The position numbers and the translations under genes were made by a program. Under the pieces are notes generated by a model. The model did not search any database. It had not been told where the DNA came from and saw only the letters and a program-made list of their open reading frames with translations. From Gymnopilus junonius (Eukaryota; Basidiomycota; Agaricomycetes; Agaricales; Galerinaceae), in NCBI GenBank assembly GCA_015501075.1, contig JADNYJ010000002.1, positions 1,302,001 through 1,366,000 of the forward strand: DNA of 64,000 bases. The letters run 5' to 3'. Of this stretch, positions 45,973 to 55,984 are shown in pieces (the stretch's first letter is position 1; the number at the start of each line of letters is the position of its first letter).

Positions 45973-48900
45973 ATGAGACCAATGTATGCAACTCCTTCTT
46001 TAGATATTTATTCTGTAGTCTCAGCTCGAATTGAAAATAAATCGCTCCAATTGCCCTTTTCATTCGAGACCGAGAACAGAACGAAAATCATTGGAACTGC
46101 TCTGGGAGACACCGGAGCAAAAGGGAAGTTCATCGACCAGAACTTCACGAAGAAACACAACCTGGCAACAAAGGCATTGGAAAAGGAAATCGAACCCCGA
46201 ACAAAAAGGGAACCATCAAGCGCTACGTTGATCTAAAACTTGACATCGACAGACAGCCCCGAATGGAACGATTACTGGTCACCGGCCTAGGAAAACAGAA
46301 GATTATTCTTGGTTTTCCCTGGTTCGAAGAAAACAACCTGGACATTAACTGGAAAAATGGACACGTCAAACTCAATAGGGAGATTACTACTACTTCCCAA
46401 GTAGAAGAAGTACCCGACGAGGAAATCCAACAAGTCAATCAACTGGACGACTCGTCAGACTTAATCATTTCCTTTCTAGGTAATGATCCCCTTCCGGAAA
46501 CGAAGGAGATCTGGAATATCCCTGAGGACGACAATGAAATTTGGATCAATGCGAAACTGACCTCCTCACAAATCTTTGCTCAGAAGCACGACATGAAGAA
46601 GGAAGAAAAGCCACTCAAGGAAATGATCCCACTGGAATACCACGACTACCTGGACATCTTCGACAAAGACACTGCCAACCGATTCCCCGAATCTCGATCT
46701 TGGGACCATAAGATCGAACTCAAGGAAGGTTTTCAACCTAAAGTCTTCAAGACATATCCTCTGACGCCCTCTGAGGATACCGAATTGGACAAATTCCTGG
46801 AAGAAAACCTGAAGAAAGGATATATTCGACCGTCTAAATCGCCTATGGCTTCCCCCTTCTTTTTTGTATCAAAGAAGGATGGAAAGCTTCGACCCTGTCA
46901 AGACTACCGGTACCTAAATGAATGGACAGTCAAGAATGCCTATCCCCTCCCTCTGATCCCCGAACTCATGGATAAACTCAAAGGAGCCAAGTATTTCACT
47001 AAACTTGATGTCCGATGGGGTTATAACAACATTCGGATCAAGGACGGCGACCAATGGAAAGCGGCATTCAAAACGAACAAGGGACTATTCGAACCAACAG
47101 TCATGTTCTTCGGCATGTGTAATTCCCCGGCGACCTTCCAGTCGATGATGGACTCGATGTTTAAAGATGTCGTCCACCAAGGATTTGTTATCATCTACAT
47201 GGATGACATTCTTATCTTCCACAAAGATAAGAAGAAACTGGAACAGATAACAAAGGAAGTACTTCAAATACTCCAGGACAATGACTTGTATTTGAAACCA
47301 GAAAAATGCGCGTTCGCCCAAACAAAAATCGATTATCTTGGAATGATTATCCAAGAAGGAACGATCTCGATGGACCCTTCAAACTCAGTGGTATAGCTGA
47401 CTGGCCAGAACCGAAGAACGTAAAACAGGTCCGATCCTTCTTAGGATTCGGAAACTTTTACAGGTGATTTATCAGAAAATATTCGGAAATAGCTCGCGTG
47501 CTTAATGAGCTATTAAAAAAGGACTGTAGCTTGAATGGAATGAAGATGCCAAGAAATCATTCGAGCTACTGAAATGGAAATTCACAGAAGAACCCGTATT
47601 GACCATGCTGGACACTACAAAACAATTCCAGATCGAATGTGATGCATCAAATATGCATCTGGAGCAGTTTAACGCAACTGGACAGCAATGGAGACCGACA
47701 CCCAGTGGCATTCATCTCAAAGATGTTCTCTCCTACTGAGAGAAATACAAGATTTATGACAGAGAACTTTGGCGATGATCCGATCCCTTAAAGAATGGAG
47801 GCACTACATTCAAGGATCGACATTTACAATGATCATCTATTCTGATCACAAGAATTTGACATACTTTAGAAGTACTCAAAAATTGAATAGACGCCAAGCA
47901 AGATGGTCTCTATTCCTCTCGGAATACGATTTACAACTGGTCCACCTCCCCGAAGAAAATGGTTCAATCAGATGCCCTCTCACGAAGACCGGACATGATC
48001 CCCGATGAGGATCATGACAACGAAGACAAGATTCTCCTTCCGGAGAGTCTATTTATAAATTTGATTGATGCCGATCTCCAAATGGAAATTGCCCAATCTA
48101 GGAAACAGGACAAAGACGTAGTGGATGCATTAAAACTTCTCACTCAAGAAGGACCTCGAAGTCTTGCAAAAGACTTAGACGACTGGGAAACAATGCAGAT
48201 GGAAGGCATCGGCGAATTGATCTTTTACAAGAAAAAGAACTATATTCCCGATGACCAGGAACTACGCAGGAAAATCATCGCGATGTACCATGACTCGGTC
48301 ACCGCAGGACACCCCGGAGAACTGGAAATGTACAATGCTGTACGACAACTGTACTGGTGGCCCGGAATGCGAATGTTCGTCAAGAATTATGTCAAAGGAT
48401 GTGGACAATGCCAACAGTTCAAGATCAACCGAAACCCAGCGAATCCCTCCTTGCACCCGATCGAAGGAGCCAAATCCATGAGACCATTCGCACAATGCTC
48501 CATGGACATGATCACGGACCTCCCCAGCATTGACGGATTGATTCTTATTGATCGTGGTCGATCACAGGACTTACAAAGGGGGTAATTATCATGCCTTGCT
48601 CGAAAACTCTTTCGCAAGAAGGAGCGGCATTACTCCTACAGGACAACCTATTCAAGCGATTTGGCCTACCGGACAGTATCATTTCTGATAGAGGACCCCA
48701 ATTCCTGCTAGAACATTCCAAGAACTGCTCAAACTTCTTGGAATCAAGTCGAAACTGTCAACGGCGTATCATCCTCAGTCAGATGGTACCACGGAACATT
48801 CAATCAGGAAATAGAAGCGTATCTTGCTATCTATTGCTCCTCGAACCCGACCACCTGGAAACAACACATTGGCACCCTGGAATTCGTCCATAATGATCGA

Positions 48901-49540
48901 AGACACGCTGACAGGCAGAGAACCCCATTCGAACTCATGTTTGGGACTAATCCTGTCGCGATTCCCACCACGTTTGAAAACACGAAGTTTCCCTCTGTAG
49001 AGGAGAAACTAAAGAACCTCATCTCAGACAGGAAAGAAGCTCTCGCCGCGCACGAACTGGCCAGAGCAAGAATGGCCATCGACGAAAGTCCAACTTTGCA
49101 CCATTCAAAGAAGGACAAAAGGTATGGCTGGACTCCAGGAACCTGAAGACATGGTACAATAAGAAACTGGCACCGAGAAGAGAAGGACCATTTAAGATCA
49201 AAGCGTCCTAGGACCTCTCACATATCAACTACAACTGCCAAAGACATGGAGGATTCACGACATCTTCCATGCGACATTGTTGATGCCCTACACAGAAACA
49301 CAGGTTCACGGCCGGAACTTCACACAACCACCCCCTGAAACGATTGATGGAGAACCAGAATATGAAGTCGAAATGATTCTGAACCACTGAAATACCGAAA
49401 TGGACTTATCAATACCACTCAAGTGGCTCGGCTATCCAATTACTGAAGCATTGTGGGAACCCGGATCAAACCTTGCCAATGCATCAGAAAAACTTGAAGT
49501 TTACAAACAACTTCATCACCTACCACCATACCAACTATGA
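45973..49540 (+). pseudogene. Gypsy-2 pol with chromodomain
   Basis: The best-preserved stretch is 46263-47396 (377 codons), running from the end of the protease (GFPWFEENNLDINW) through RT with FFVSKKDGKLRPCQDYRYLN, KLDVRWGYNNIRIKDGDQW, GMCNSPATF and IIYMDDILIF. It then breaks at 47396. RNase H, integrase (GHPGELEMYNAVRQLYWWPG, CGQCQQF, SMDMITDLP, SDRGPQF) and a frameshifted chromodomain follow. In the intact stretch, Arg codons stand where Gypsy-1 has stops, which shows the ancestral sequence. Confidence 0.88.
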
Positions 49541-51115
49541 ACCTGAATACTGCGTCCCCCCTCTACCACGAGATACATTTATGGTAGACCTCTTTATGTT
49601 CCGAAACCGCCACCTACGCCCGAGGAAATGAGGATCACCTACTGGGAATGGAAGTTCGCCCGAGAACCTCCTGCCCCCTTGTCCAAGAATACGATCTGGG
49701 ACAGCGAACACGAGAAGAATGCTATTATTACCATGCTGATGATCGACAGAGAAACCTCAAGATGGGAGACTGAAATGATCACCCCCATCAAGGAGAAAGC
49801 CTCCAGGCATTTGATCAAGAAACTGAAGACGATCTTGGAAGAATACCTGGAACACCTATAAAACAAGTGAACCAGTTCCCCCTCCTTTTCCTCAGTCCTT
49901 CTATCATCGACTACTACAATGCCTCGTCTTTCTTCTCGAACCCGCGCTGCTGCCTCTGCTCCCAACTCATCTCCCTCAGCAATACGCACTCACTTGGCCC
50001 GAGCAAACGCACCCTCGCTCGAACTGACCCCCGCCCCCTCATCCTCTCTACTAGAACCGAAGTCCGTCTTTCTCAGACGGACTCCTCCTCCGACTCGCCC
50101 GACCCGAACGACGCTCCTTACACCAGATACCCACCTCCTGTCCCTACGGTACATGCCCCTGTTCGATCCGTTGAGGACTTCCTCAACTTACTTGACTTTG
50201 TCGACTTCCAGCAACTGACGCATAAGGAACTGGAACAGTTCCTTGACCATCCCTGCCGCTACTCTACCATGCTCGAAGTCCTTCAATCCGATCCCTTTCT
50301 TAGGGATACTCTCCGCCAGTTCAAGCACGAAATCGACCGAACCAAGCGCCACGCGAAGTAGTGAAGGCGTCTCGAACAAAGTCACTGCAACTGTTCAAGA
50401 CCCTCATGTGCTTCCGACTCGAAAGAGTCATCAACCCCCTCCTCGTCAGTAGCAGATGACGAGGAGAACGCCCTCCTACTGCAACATCTGCTATTAGGTC
50501 CGAAGAGGAACCTTCCTCCCTCCTTCTCTTATAATCACCCCACAGACCCACTCGCCCGTTCCTCCTCGCGACGAATGATTCTTCAACACCTCTCCATCGA
50601 CGACCGTTCCCCAGGACCCCTTCCGGCATGCTCCCATGCACCACCCCCAACCACGCCGCCCATCACCCCCCCGAAGACACCCACTCGCCACCATGCAGAT
50701 GACCTCTGCCCAGAACGCCACCCGTAATGACCCTCCTGCCTACGCCGATCCCCTCCGTACCACCCCGACCCCAGACTCCCTTCCGACCCACTCGCACCCC
50801 GACGAACCCCCGACCAAGCCCACGACGATGCTGCTTTGTTTGCAGCAGTGCGAACCACTGGCAGGCTGACTGCCGCAGCTACCGCTGCTGCCACTGCCAC
50901 CAGTATCGTCCAGGCCACAACTCGATCGATTGTAGTTGACGACCGATCCGACGAAGTGACGGGGAATTTGTAGGCTATGCCTACGAATTCACAGAAGAAC
51001 AGTTGATGAATGTGGATGACATCGACAACTCGCCAAATGACTGGTACGACGCAGCGCACAACTCCTGGCAGGGAGAGGAGGCAGAAAACAACATGACTGG
51101 CGAGCCCCATTATTG
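49540..51115 (+). pseudogene. Gypsy-2 third ORF region with double zinc knuckle
   Basis: Same position and order as in Gypsy-1. Pieces: ITYWEWKFAREPPAPLSKN; RTRAAASAPNSSPSAIRTHL; SVEDFLNLLDFVDFQQLTHK and LQSDPFLRDTLRQFKHE. A C-terminal CCFVCSSANHWQADC knuckle (C-x2-C-x4-H-x4-C) is followed by a second Cys/His set RCCHCHQYRPGHNSIDC near 50880-50940. The end is FVGYAYEFTEEQLMNVDDID. Conserved in both copies, so it is part of the element, not a chance insertion. Function unknown; nucleic-acid binding is likely. Confidence 0.75.
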
Positions 51116-51149
51116 AAGCCAGGGGCTTCAATTCTTAGTAGGGGGGTAA

Positions 51150-51606
51150 TGTTACGATCCCCTGTTTCTCCTTATCTTATCGTGTGCCCTCATTTTCCTT
51201 TATCATTTATCGAACAATTCGTTATTTATAGTTTTCTTTTGATCATCTTTGTGAGCAAAGATGATCATTTACTTTCTTACACGTATGCGGACAATCTTTC
51301 CCTTTTGATCATCATCCCCTGCATTGCCCCAATGATGATCACTCCTTTCCGATTCCCCTCGTTTCACTCTCGTTTTGTATATATTATTATCACACCCAAA
51401 TAGTATATAAACCATAGCTAGTCTACCATGTACTTTAGCTTGTTCTTGAGAATCTAATATCTCTTGTAACAACCGAGATGAACTTGAACCACTAAGGCAT
51501 TCTTCTGTCGAAGACAATACCTTAGCGGACTTCATCGAACAACCTCTACAACTACTATGCCAGACCTTATCTTATCAGATTAGGTTCTGTCGTCAATGTC
51601 GTAACA
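51150..51606 (+). repeat. Gypsy-2 3' LTR
   Basis: 457 bp, paired with 44167-44624. Confidence 0.92.
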
Positions 51607-51611
51607 GTGAT
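51607..51611. repeat. Gypsy-2 target-site duplication, right (GTGAT)
   Basis: Matches 44162-44166. Confidence 0.92.
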
Positions 51612-52246
51612 AACCATAGTAATTCCAATGCTGTATCTGAAGAGGAAGAGGAAGAGAAAGAGCCTGAAGAAGACGGGGATGAAGGAGAAGTTGGGAACAA
51701 AGTTGGTGAGCAAGACTTTTGTTAATTTGCTGATTTATTACCGACACTGTTTCTCAGAACTGAATTCGACACCTGACGAACTTCCGCCAACTTCTTCTGG
51801 TTGAAAACATCGGTGACCTCAGGTTACGAGCTTCAACTCGGGTGGTGTTGACGATGGCTCTGTGGTGTGTAATGACCCTGGCTGTGGGATACCTGTTGAG
51901 GATGTTGATCTTGTGCAATGCCTTGGTCCTGGATGCAAATTCGTGGTAAGTTTTACCTTTCTTTTCAGTATACAACAATGAAGAAATTAATTTTATTGTT
52001 TTAGTATCATCTTACATGTCGAGGCCTTTTCGAGAAACCAAAGACAGCTTGGTTTTGCAATGACGATTGCAGGAAAAATGCAGGATTTAGAGTAGCAGCG
52101 AAGCAGAAGAAGCAACAGAAGGTATAATAATTCGGGCCGGTCAAAGTGTGGGAATATCTTTCTATATTTAGCAGGTACAAGAGGGAGGGAGGCCACGGAG
52201 GGGCCTTAAATGTGTAAACCAAGGTTGTGTAGTGGGATTTTTTTTT

Positions 52247-52258
52247 ACATACCCCTTG
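52247..52258 (-). repeat. right TIR
   Basis: ACATACCCCTTG, exact reverse complement of the left TIR. Confidence 0.88.
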
Positions 52259-52266
52259 AATACTTG
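52259..52266. repeat. TIR element target-site duplication, right (AATACTTG)
   Basis: Matches 39055-39062. Confidence 0.9.
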
Positions 52267-52294
52267 TCAAGGATATGTGGGTTGTGCTTAACAA

Positions 52295-52309
52295 CTGGGG
52301 CCCATAACC
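52295..52309 (-). promoter_or_regulatory. Copia primer-binding site, initiator-tRNA internal type
   Basis: Minus strand GGTTATGGGCCCCAG starts directly after the LTR end. It is nearly complementary to the anticodon stem-loop of initiator tRNA-Met (CTGGGCCCATAACC), the half-tRNA primer used by Drosophila copia and relatives. Confidence 0.65.
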
Positions 52310-52674
52310 TGTTTGAGTCCTAGAGTGAGAGTGTCTCAGCATACATTCATAAATGCAATAAACAACTCTATTATAAATACCTAGAGTGAGAGTGTCTAGG
52401 TGAAATATGAAAGGATGAGTCTGGTATTGTAGAGAAGTTTAGTTATATGAAACATACCTCAGCATATGTTCATAAATGCGATGAACAGCTGAGGGAGGAA
52501 AAGGAGGGAGAGGTGAGTCTTTATAGTACAGAGAAGAGTTACATAGACAAACAAGGGAAAAGAATATACAAATAAGGAAGGGGTGACATGACACATGAAT
52601 TAAACATGATGATGCACATGTGAGGAGGAAATGAAGAACAGTGAAATAGTAACCATTTGCAAGAAACTCCAACA
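52310..52674 (-). repeat. Copia 5' LTR
   Basis: 365 bp, paired with 26413-26777; the right-hand end of the whole nested complex. Confidence 0.9.
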
Positions 52675-53200
52675 CCCTTTGCCTGCTTTCAGAACCCTAA
52701 CATCCTTATCACATTGCATACTTGCACAGGCATGGCTTAGAATCGGAGCCATCTGTTTCCAAAATCCTTGTTGGTATTGGCACTTCAGAGTTGCCATTGA
52801 AGCAAGTCAAGGCACTCTTAATGACATTTACAGAACACATGGGGTGCCTGACTGGATGAGGCCTTGTAACACTAGCTTGAACTTTTACAGCACTTTATCA
52901 AAGTAGCTAAAGAAGAATCAGCAGAGCTAGACCTGGACAAATCCATTATTAAGGTGACACTGTCATGGAATGTTCTATTAGGGTCCTGAAAAGAATGGGG
53001 GAGCCCGCACCTGTGGCCGACCAATGGCCTGTTGAAGATTTGGAGCTTCAGGAGGCAGATAGACTGTTCATCATGTTACACATAGGCTAACAAAAGCTTT
53101 TTGGCATAGTCGAAGAGACAATTGAACTTATGATAGTAATACCAAAATTGGCTAGTTACTGTCTACATGCTTTCATGATGCTAATGGTTATCAGTGCTGC
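52675..53200 (+). pseudogene. MYND-family gene, copy 1, right half
   Basis: Begins at the CCCTT duplication (52675-52679) and continues the family exactly where the left half stopped: LLSEP, GLESEPSVSKILVGIGTSEL, QVKALLMTFTEHMGCLTG, VLKRMGEPAPVADQWPVED, KLFGIVEETIELMIVIPKLA. Each piece aligns with copy 2 (LLLEPKHP, ILSKILIGARPMV, QQQAKALITIFPEHLVLLSG, VLKKSAKPTPVVNQSPNQD, AIKEMIELFITIPGM). Stops and frame shifts are common. The MYND finger itself is not visible in this copy. This shows the Copia landed in an already or later decayed gene. Confidence 0.75.
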
Positions 53201-53684
53201 TTACTTGACTTGCACACTGTATAATTGTTACTGTCTCTGGTGGCATCCACCTACATGAACAGGGATGCAAAAGACAATAAGCATGCTTGTGGCTGATGGG
53301 CTCCTTGGCACTTGCTAACCCAGCCACCACTAACAAGCAAGTGAGGCAACTAGAGGAAATATATGTATATGAGATCAGGCCCTTGCCCCAGCTGGATTTT
53401 TCATTTTCACTTTCAAAAGCTATACAGCTGTGAATAAAATTCTCATTTATGTATATATAATTTTCCATTATAGGTGTCCTCACCTCAAGAGCCTCAAGAA
53501 TATTAGGGTTAATGCTGTGTCTATCTTGCTGGCCTAAGTATCTCTATCGCAGATGAATTTGGATGAGGCACAACAGTAAAAGAATGTGCCCCTCATGAGA
53601 CTTTCTCTAGCTCCAACAGAAAGCACAGGTCAGATCATGTTTCTATCTTCATGATCCTCGATCTACCAATTCAAATGTGATATC
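53201..53684. other. spacer between tandem MYND copies
   Basis: 484 bp of AT-rich sequence with decayed gene remains; nothing definite. Confidence 0.35.
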
Positions 53685-55657
53685 ATGCCAGCATATGCAC
53701 AAATCATTACCCATTCCCCTGAGCAAGTGGCAGAATGGAAGGAAATAGTGATATCTAACCCTGGTCGCATTGCTCGAACTCTGGTGCTTGAACTGGGTGA
53801 AACTATAAGGGAGGGCGACAATCAAGGGGACATCTACCCTGCACTAGAGGCCATGAATGACATATTAATGCATAGGAAAGATGGTGCTGAGAGCCAAGCA
53901 TGGGTGAACCCTCGTTAATGCTGGCATAGCAGATGCATTGTGTAAAAATGTGTGCGAGATGATCATATTTCTTCATCACCTACCCAACAAGCCTCAGGAC
54001 CTCCTTGAAGAAGTGATGAATGAGGTAAGTCTGTTTGATGGTAGGCTGTTGAACGACAAGTTCTAGGAATGTGATAGATGCAATTGCCATATCATGCACT
54101 GCTGGAAATTCTTTGCAAGGCAACCATAAATTTCCATGACCCTCCTATGAAGATGGACAAGAAAGTTATTGCTACTCTTTGAAAGAACTGGTCAGAGATG
54201 ATGCATCAGGTTATTTCTTCTATTCCTCTAGTTTTCTCTTCAAACTCATACCCACTAGTAGATTTGGAATGAGCCCAAAAATGTAAGTTGGTCAAGAGAA
54301 CTGCGCTCAACCAGTTATGCCAAAAGGCAGAATAACTGAACAATTAATAGTTCAGCCACTCAGTTCTATATATGGTGTAAACCCTAATCCAAAAGCAGTA
54401 GATTACAGCACAGTAAGCTGACCAGGATTACAAAAAAAACCTTAAGACCCAAGGATTCACATACAAAAGAGTGTGTTGTTGTAGCCCAAATGTTAATAAA
54501 GCTCATTGTAGCTAACCTGACATTCATATCATGAGCTATGCCACATATCTGCAGCCTATTTCTAACTTGCTCTATTAGCACCCTCTATGAACCTGCTGAT
54601 TTGACTATCCAGATCATTGCATGGCATTGGAAGTTTGCACAAAGACCTCTAGATGCTACTATTACCTCATCAATGCTCTACTTACTGTTAGAACCCAAGC
54701 ATCCTTGTCAACTCACATACATGTGCAGTCATGGGATGGAGTCAGTGACACTACATATCTTGTCTAAAATTCTCATTGGTGCCAGACCCATGGTGCCATC
54801 ATCAAAACAGCAACAGGCAAAGGCACTCATAACAATATTTCCTGAGCATTTAGTTCTTCTGAGTGGGCATAGCCTTGAGCATGAACTTGACCTTCTTTCA
54901 GCCATTATTTCTGCAGCCAAGAAAGACTTGACGAAGCCAGAAATTATACAAGTTGTTCTTAAGTCCACACCACTTTGGAACACCATGTTCAGGGTACTGA
55001 AAAAATCAGCGAAGCCTACACCTGTGGTCAACCAATCACCCAATCAGGATTGGGATACTGAGAAGGATGATAGGCTGCATGTCATTTCAAATGCAGTGAG
55101 GGTAATGGGAAAGGTTTTGCATAATGCACATTTGAAGCATCGCACAGAATGCATACCCCTAGTCCACATGTGGGCCAATGAGAATTTCTTTGGTGCAATC
55201 AAGGAGATGATTGAATTATTCATAACGATACCAGGAATGACTAGTGTGTCGCCCCTGTTCCATGTCTACACAATTTCTTACATTTTTAGTGCATGTGTCT
55301 CAGCTTGCAAGCCTTATTAACACCACTGTTTCTGAAGGCACCCTAACCCTTTTTCCTCTTCTCTGCACACAATTTCCAAGATGGTGAATATTGGGGACTC
55401 TTATCAACCATGACCTTGAACAATGGCAATTACTCACCAGACCTCTTCCCATATTTAGGGCTGATAAACTTCTGCCTGCAGACAGTTACATCTGGAATCA
55501 CTCTGCCTGGCAGATATTTGGGGGTTTGCAGTACAGATGCAGAGACAAAGTGCTCTGTGGGAGGAGGAGTTGCCAAAAGCCTGGAAGTATTGCTTGTACT
55601 TGTGATGTCATGAAGTACTGCAGTGAGAACTGTAAAACCAAGCGAGTCTTCTATTGA
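53685..55657 (+). pseudogene. MYND-finger protein family, copy 2
   Basis: Starts MPAYAQIITHSPEQVAEWKE and runs open to QAWVN. There an extra C in the run near 53909-53911 shifts the frame away from LVNAGIADALCKNVCEM. The longest intact exon is about 54575-55320 (TLYEPADLTIQIIAWHWKF ... NENFFGAIKEMIELFITIPG). A later exon has WQIFGGLQYRCRD, then CGRRSCQKPGSIACTCDVMK and YCSENCKTK, a MYND-type zinc cluster with altered spacing at the CTC pair. MYND fingers bind proline-rich partner proteins. An unrelated stretch at about 54230-54540 separates the exons. The frameshift and stops suggest a pseudogene. The family is expanded in Agaricomycetes and of unknown role. Confidence 0.65.
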
Positions 55658-55984
55658 TCTAATTTCTAGCTAAAAGCTGATGACCATGGCAAAGGATGAA
55701 AAGGACCACATGTTTGCTTGTGGGCTCATGGGTATTCTCAATATTACTGGCACCAAGGTATTTGAGACTGTGGGAGCATTGTAAACAACTCGGGCCAATG
55801 ATGACGCAGGCGAGGACGTTCCGGTATTCAAGATTCCGACCCTGCGAACTGTGTTTGGACAGTCCGCACAAATCCGTCACAGTTTGTCACAGTCAGGCAT
55901 TGTATCATGTGATGTCAACCTCTATTTTTGAATTAGTTTGCTCGCTTCCATCGTATGCTACAATTCTACTCATTCTTTAATACC

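Larger units (their letters stand above)
44167..51606 (+). mobile_element. Gypsy-2: chromodomain Ty3/Gypsy retrotransposon inside the TIR element
   Basis: 7440 bp, same family and layout as Gypsy-1, with LTRs of 458 and 457 bp and a GTGAT duplication. It keeps more CGA codons than Gypsy-1 and fewer TGA stops, but has many one-base gaps relative to it, so pol is broken into several frames. It lies in the acidic linker of the transposase-like gene; one target copy falls in frame (E-S-D-N), so before insertion the gene read straight through. LTR divergence is about 8 substitutions plus one indel, less than for Gypsy-1, which suggests it is the younger insertion. Confidence 0.95.
39435..52127 (+). 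pseudogene. large transposase-like gene of the TIR element, split by Gypsy-2
   Basis: Reads across short introns and five in-frame TGA stops (40685, 41174, 41530, 43279, 43372). N-terminus: a BED-like finger CNVCKVNIKIACGGKGNWNI then H...H. Next is a Cys cluster (CPGYTIKFADGHS ... LCSNTCSR ... CSACANIRN). The central part has MEVDELKIQERLQWD, LALDRDSRR, DFNWKHVFKQFRN, NDKQDVV, MIKNVYFCVAKMQID and LLGTDGLEKVFGKVWTMVGN. A zinc-rich part (CSLCPRLK, LLRHMGGHI, CPLCSTFVWKYNL) leads to an acidic linker where Gypsy-2 sits. The C-terminus after 51607 has a PHD-like finger (CNDPGCGIPVEDVDLVQCLG, then YHLTCRGLFEKP, WFCNDDCRKNAGFRV). I know this as a high-copy Agaricomycete family; calling it a transposase is my inference. 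Confidence 0.75.
39063..52258 (+). mobile_element. Terminal-inverted-repeat DNA transposon inside the Copia leader
   Basis: Bounded by perfect 12-bp inverted repeats CAAGGGGTATGT (39063-39074) and ACATACCCCTTG (52247-52258), flanked by the direct 8-bp duplication AATACTTG. The 13,196-bp span includes the 7440-bp Gypsy-2 plus its 5-bp duplication, so the element proper is 5751 bp. It carries one plus-strand gene filling most of its length. 8-bp duplications are made by hAT, P, and Zisupton/KDZ-type transposases. It sits between the Copia gag and the Copia 5' LTR/primer site, which explains why that LTR is 13.5 kb from gag. A 38-bp direct similarity lies just inside both ends (39102-39140 and 52180-52219). 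Confidence 0.88.
26413..52674 (-). mobile_element. Ty1/Copia LTR retrotransposon carrying nested insertions
   Basis: Two 365-bp LTRs (26413-26777 and 52310-52674) begin TGTT and end AACA and are flanked by the same 5-bp duplication CCCTT, so they belong to one element of 26,262 bp. The coding order on the minus strand is gag (about 38.8-37.96 kb), protease/integrase (30.4-29.0 kb), reverse transcriptase (28.2-27.4 kb) and RNase H (27.3-26.8 kb): the Copia order, integrase before RT. Removing the Gypsy insert (7477 bp plus 5-bp duplication) and the TIR element (13196 bp plus 8-bp duplication) leaves 5576 bp, a normal Copia length. Many stops and frameshifts show that it is dead. The polypurine tract (26778-26790, minus strand GATGAGGGGGCA) abuts the 3' LTR. 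Confidence 0.93.

Noticed and set aside
39126..52212. CCTTAAATG as a 9-bp target duplication of the inserted element
   Set aside because: No inverted repeats adjoin it. The AATACTTG/CAAGGGGTATGT pair farther out fits better; CCTTAAATG is then part of a subterminal direct repeat.
52310..52674. Solo Copia LTR
   Set aside because: Its right flank CCCTT matches the left flank of the LTR at 26413, and its own left flank (TAACC) does not match. A primer site follows it, so it is the 5' LTR of the large Copia.
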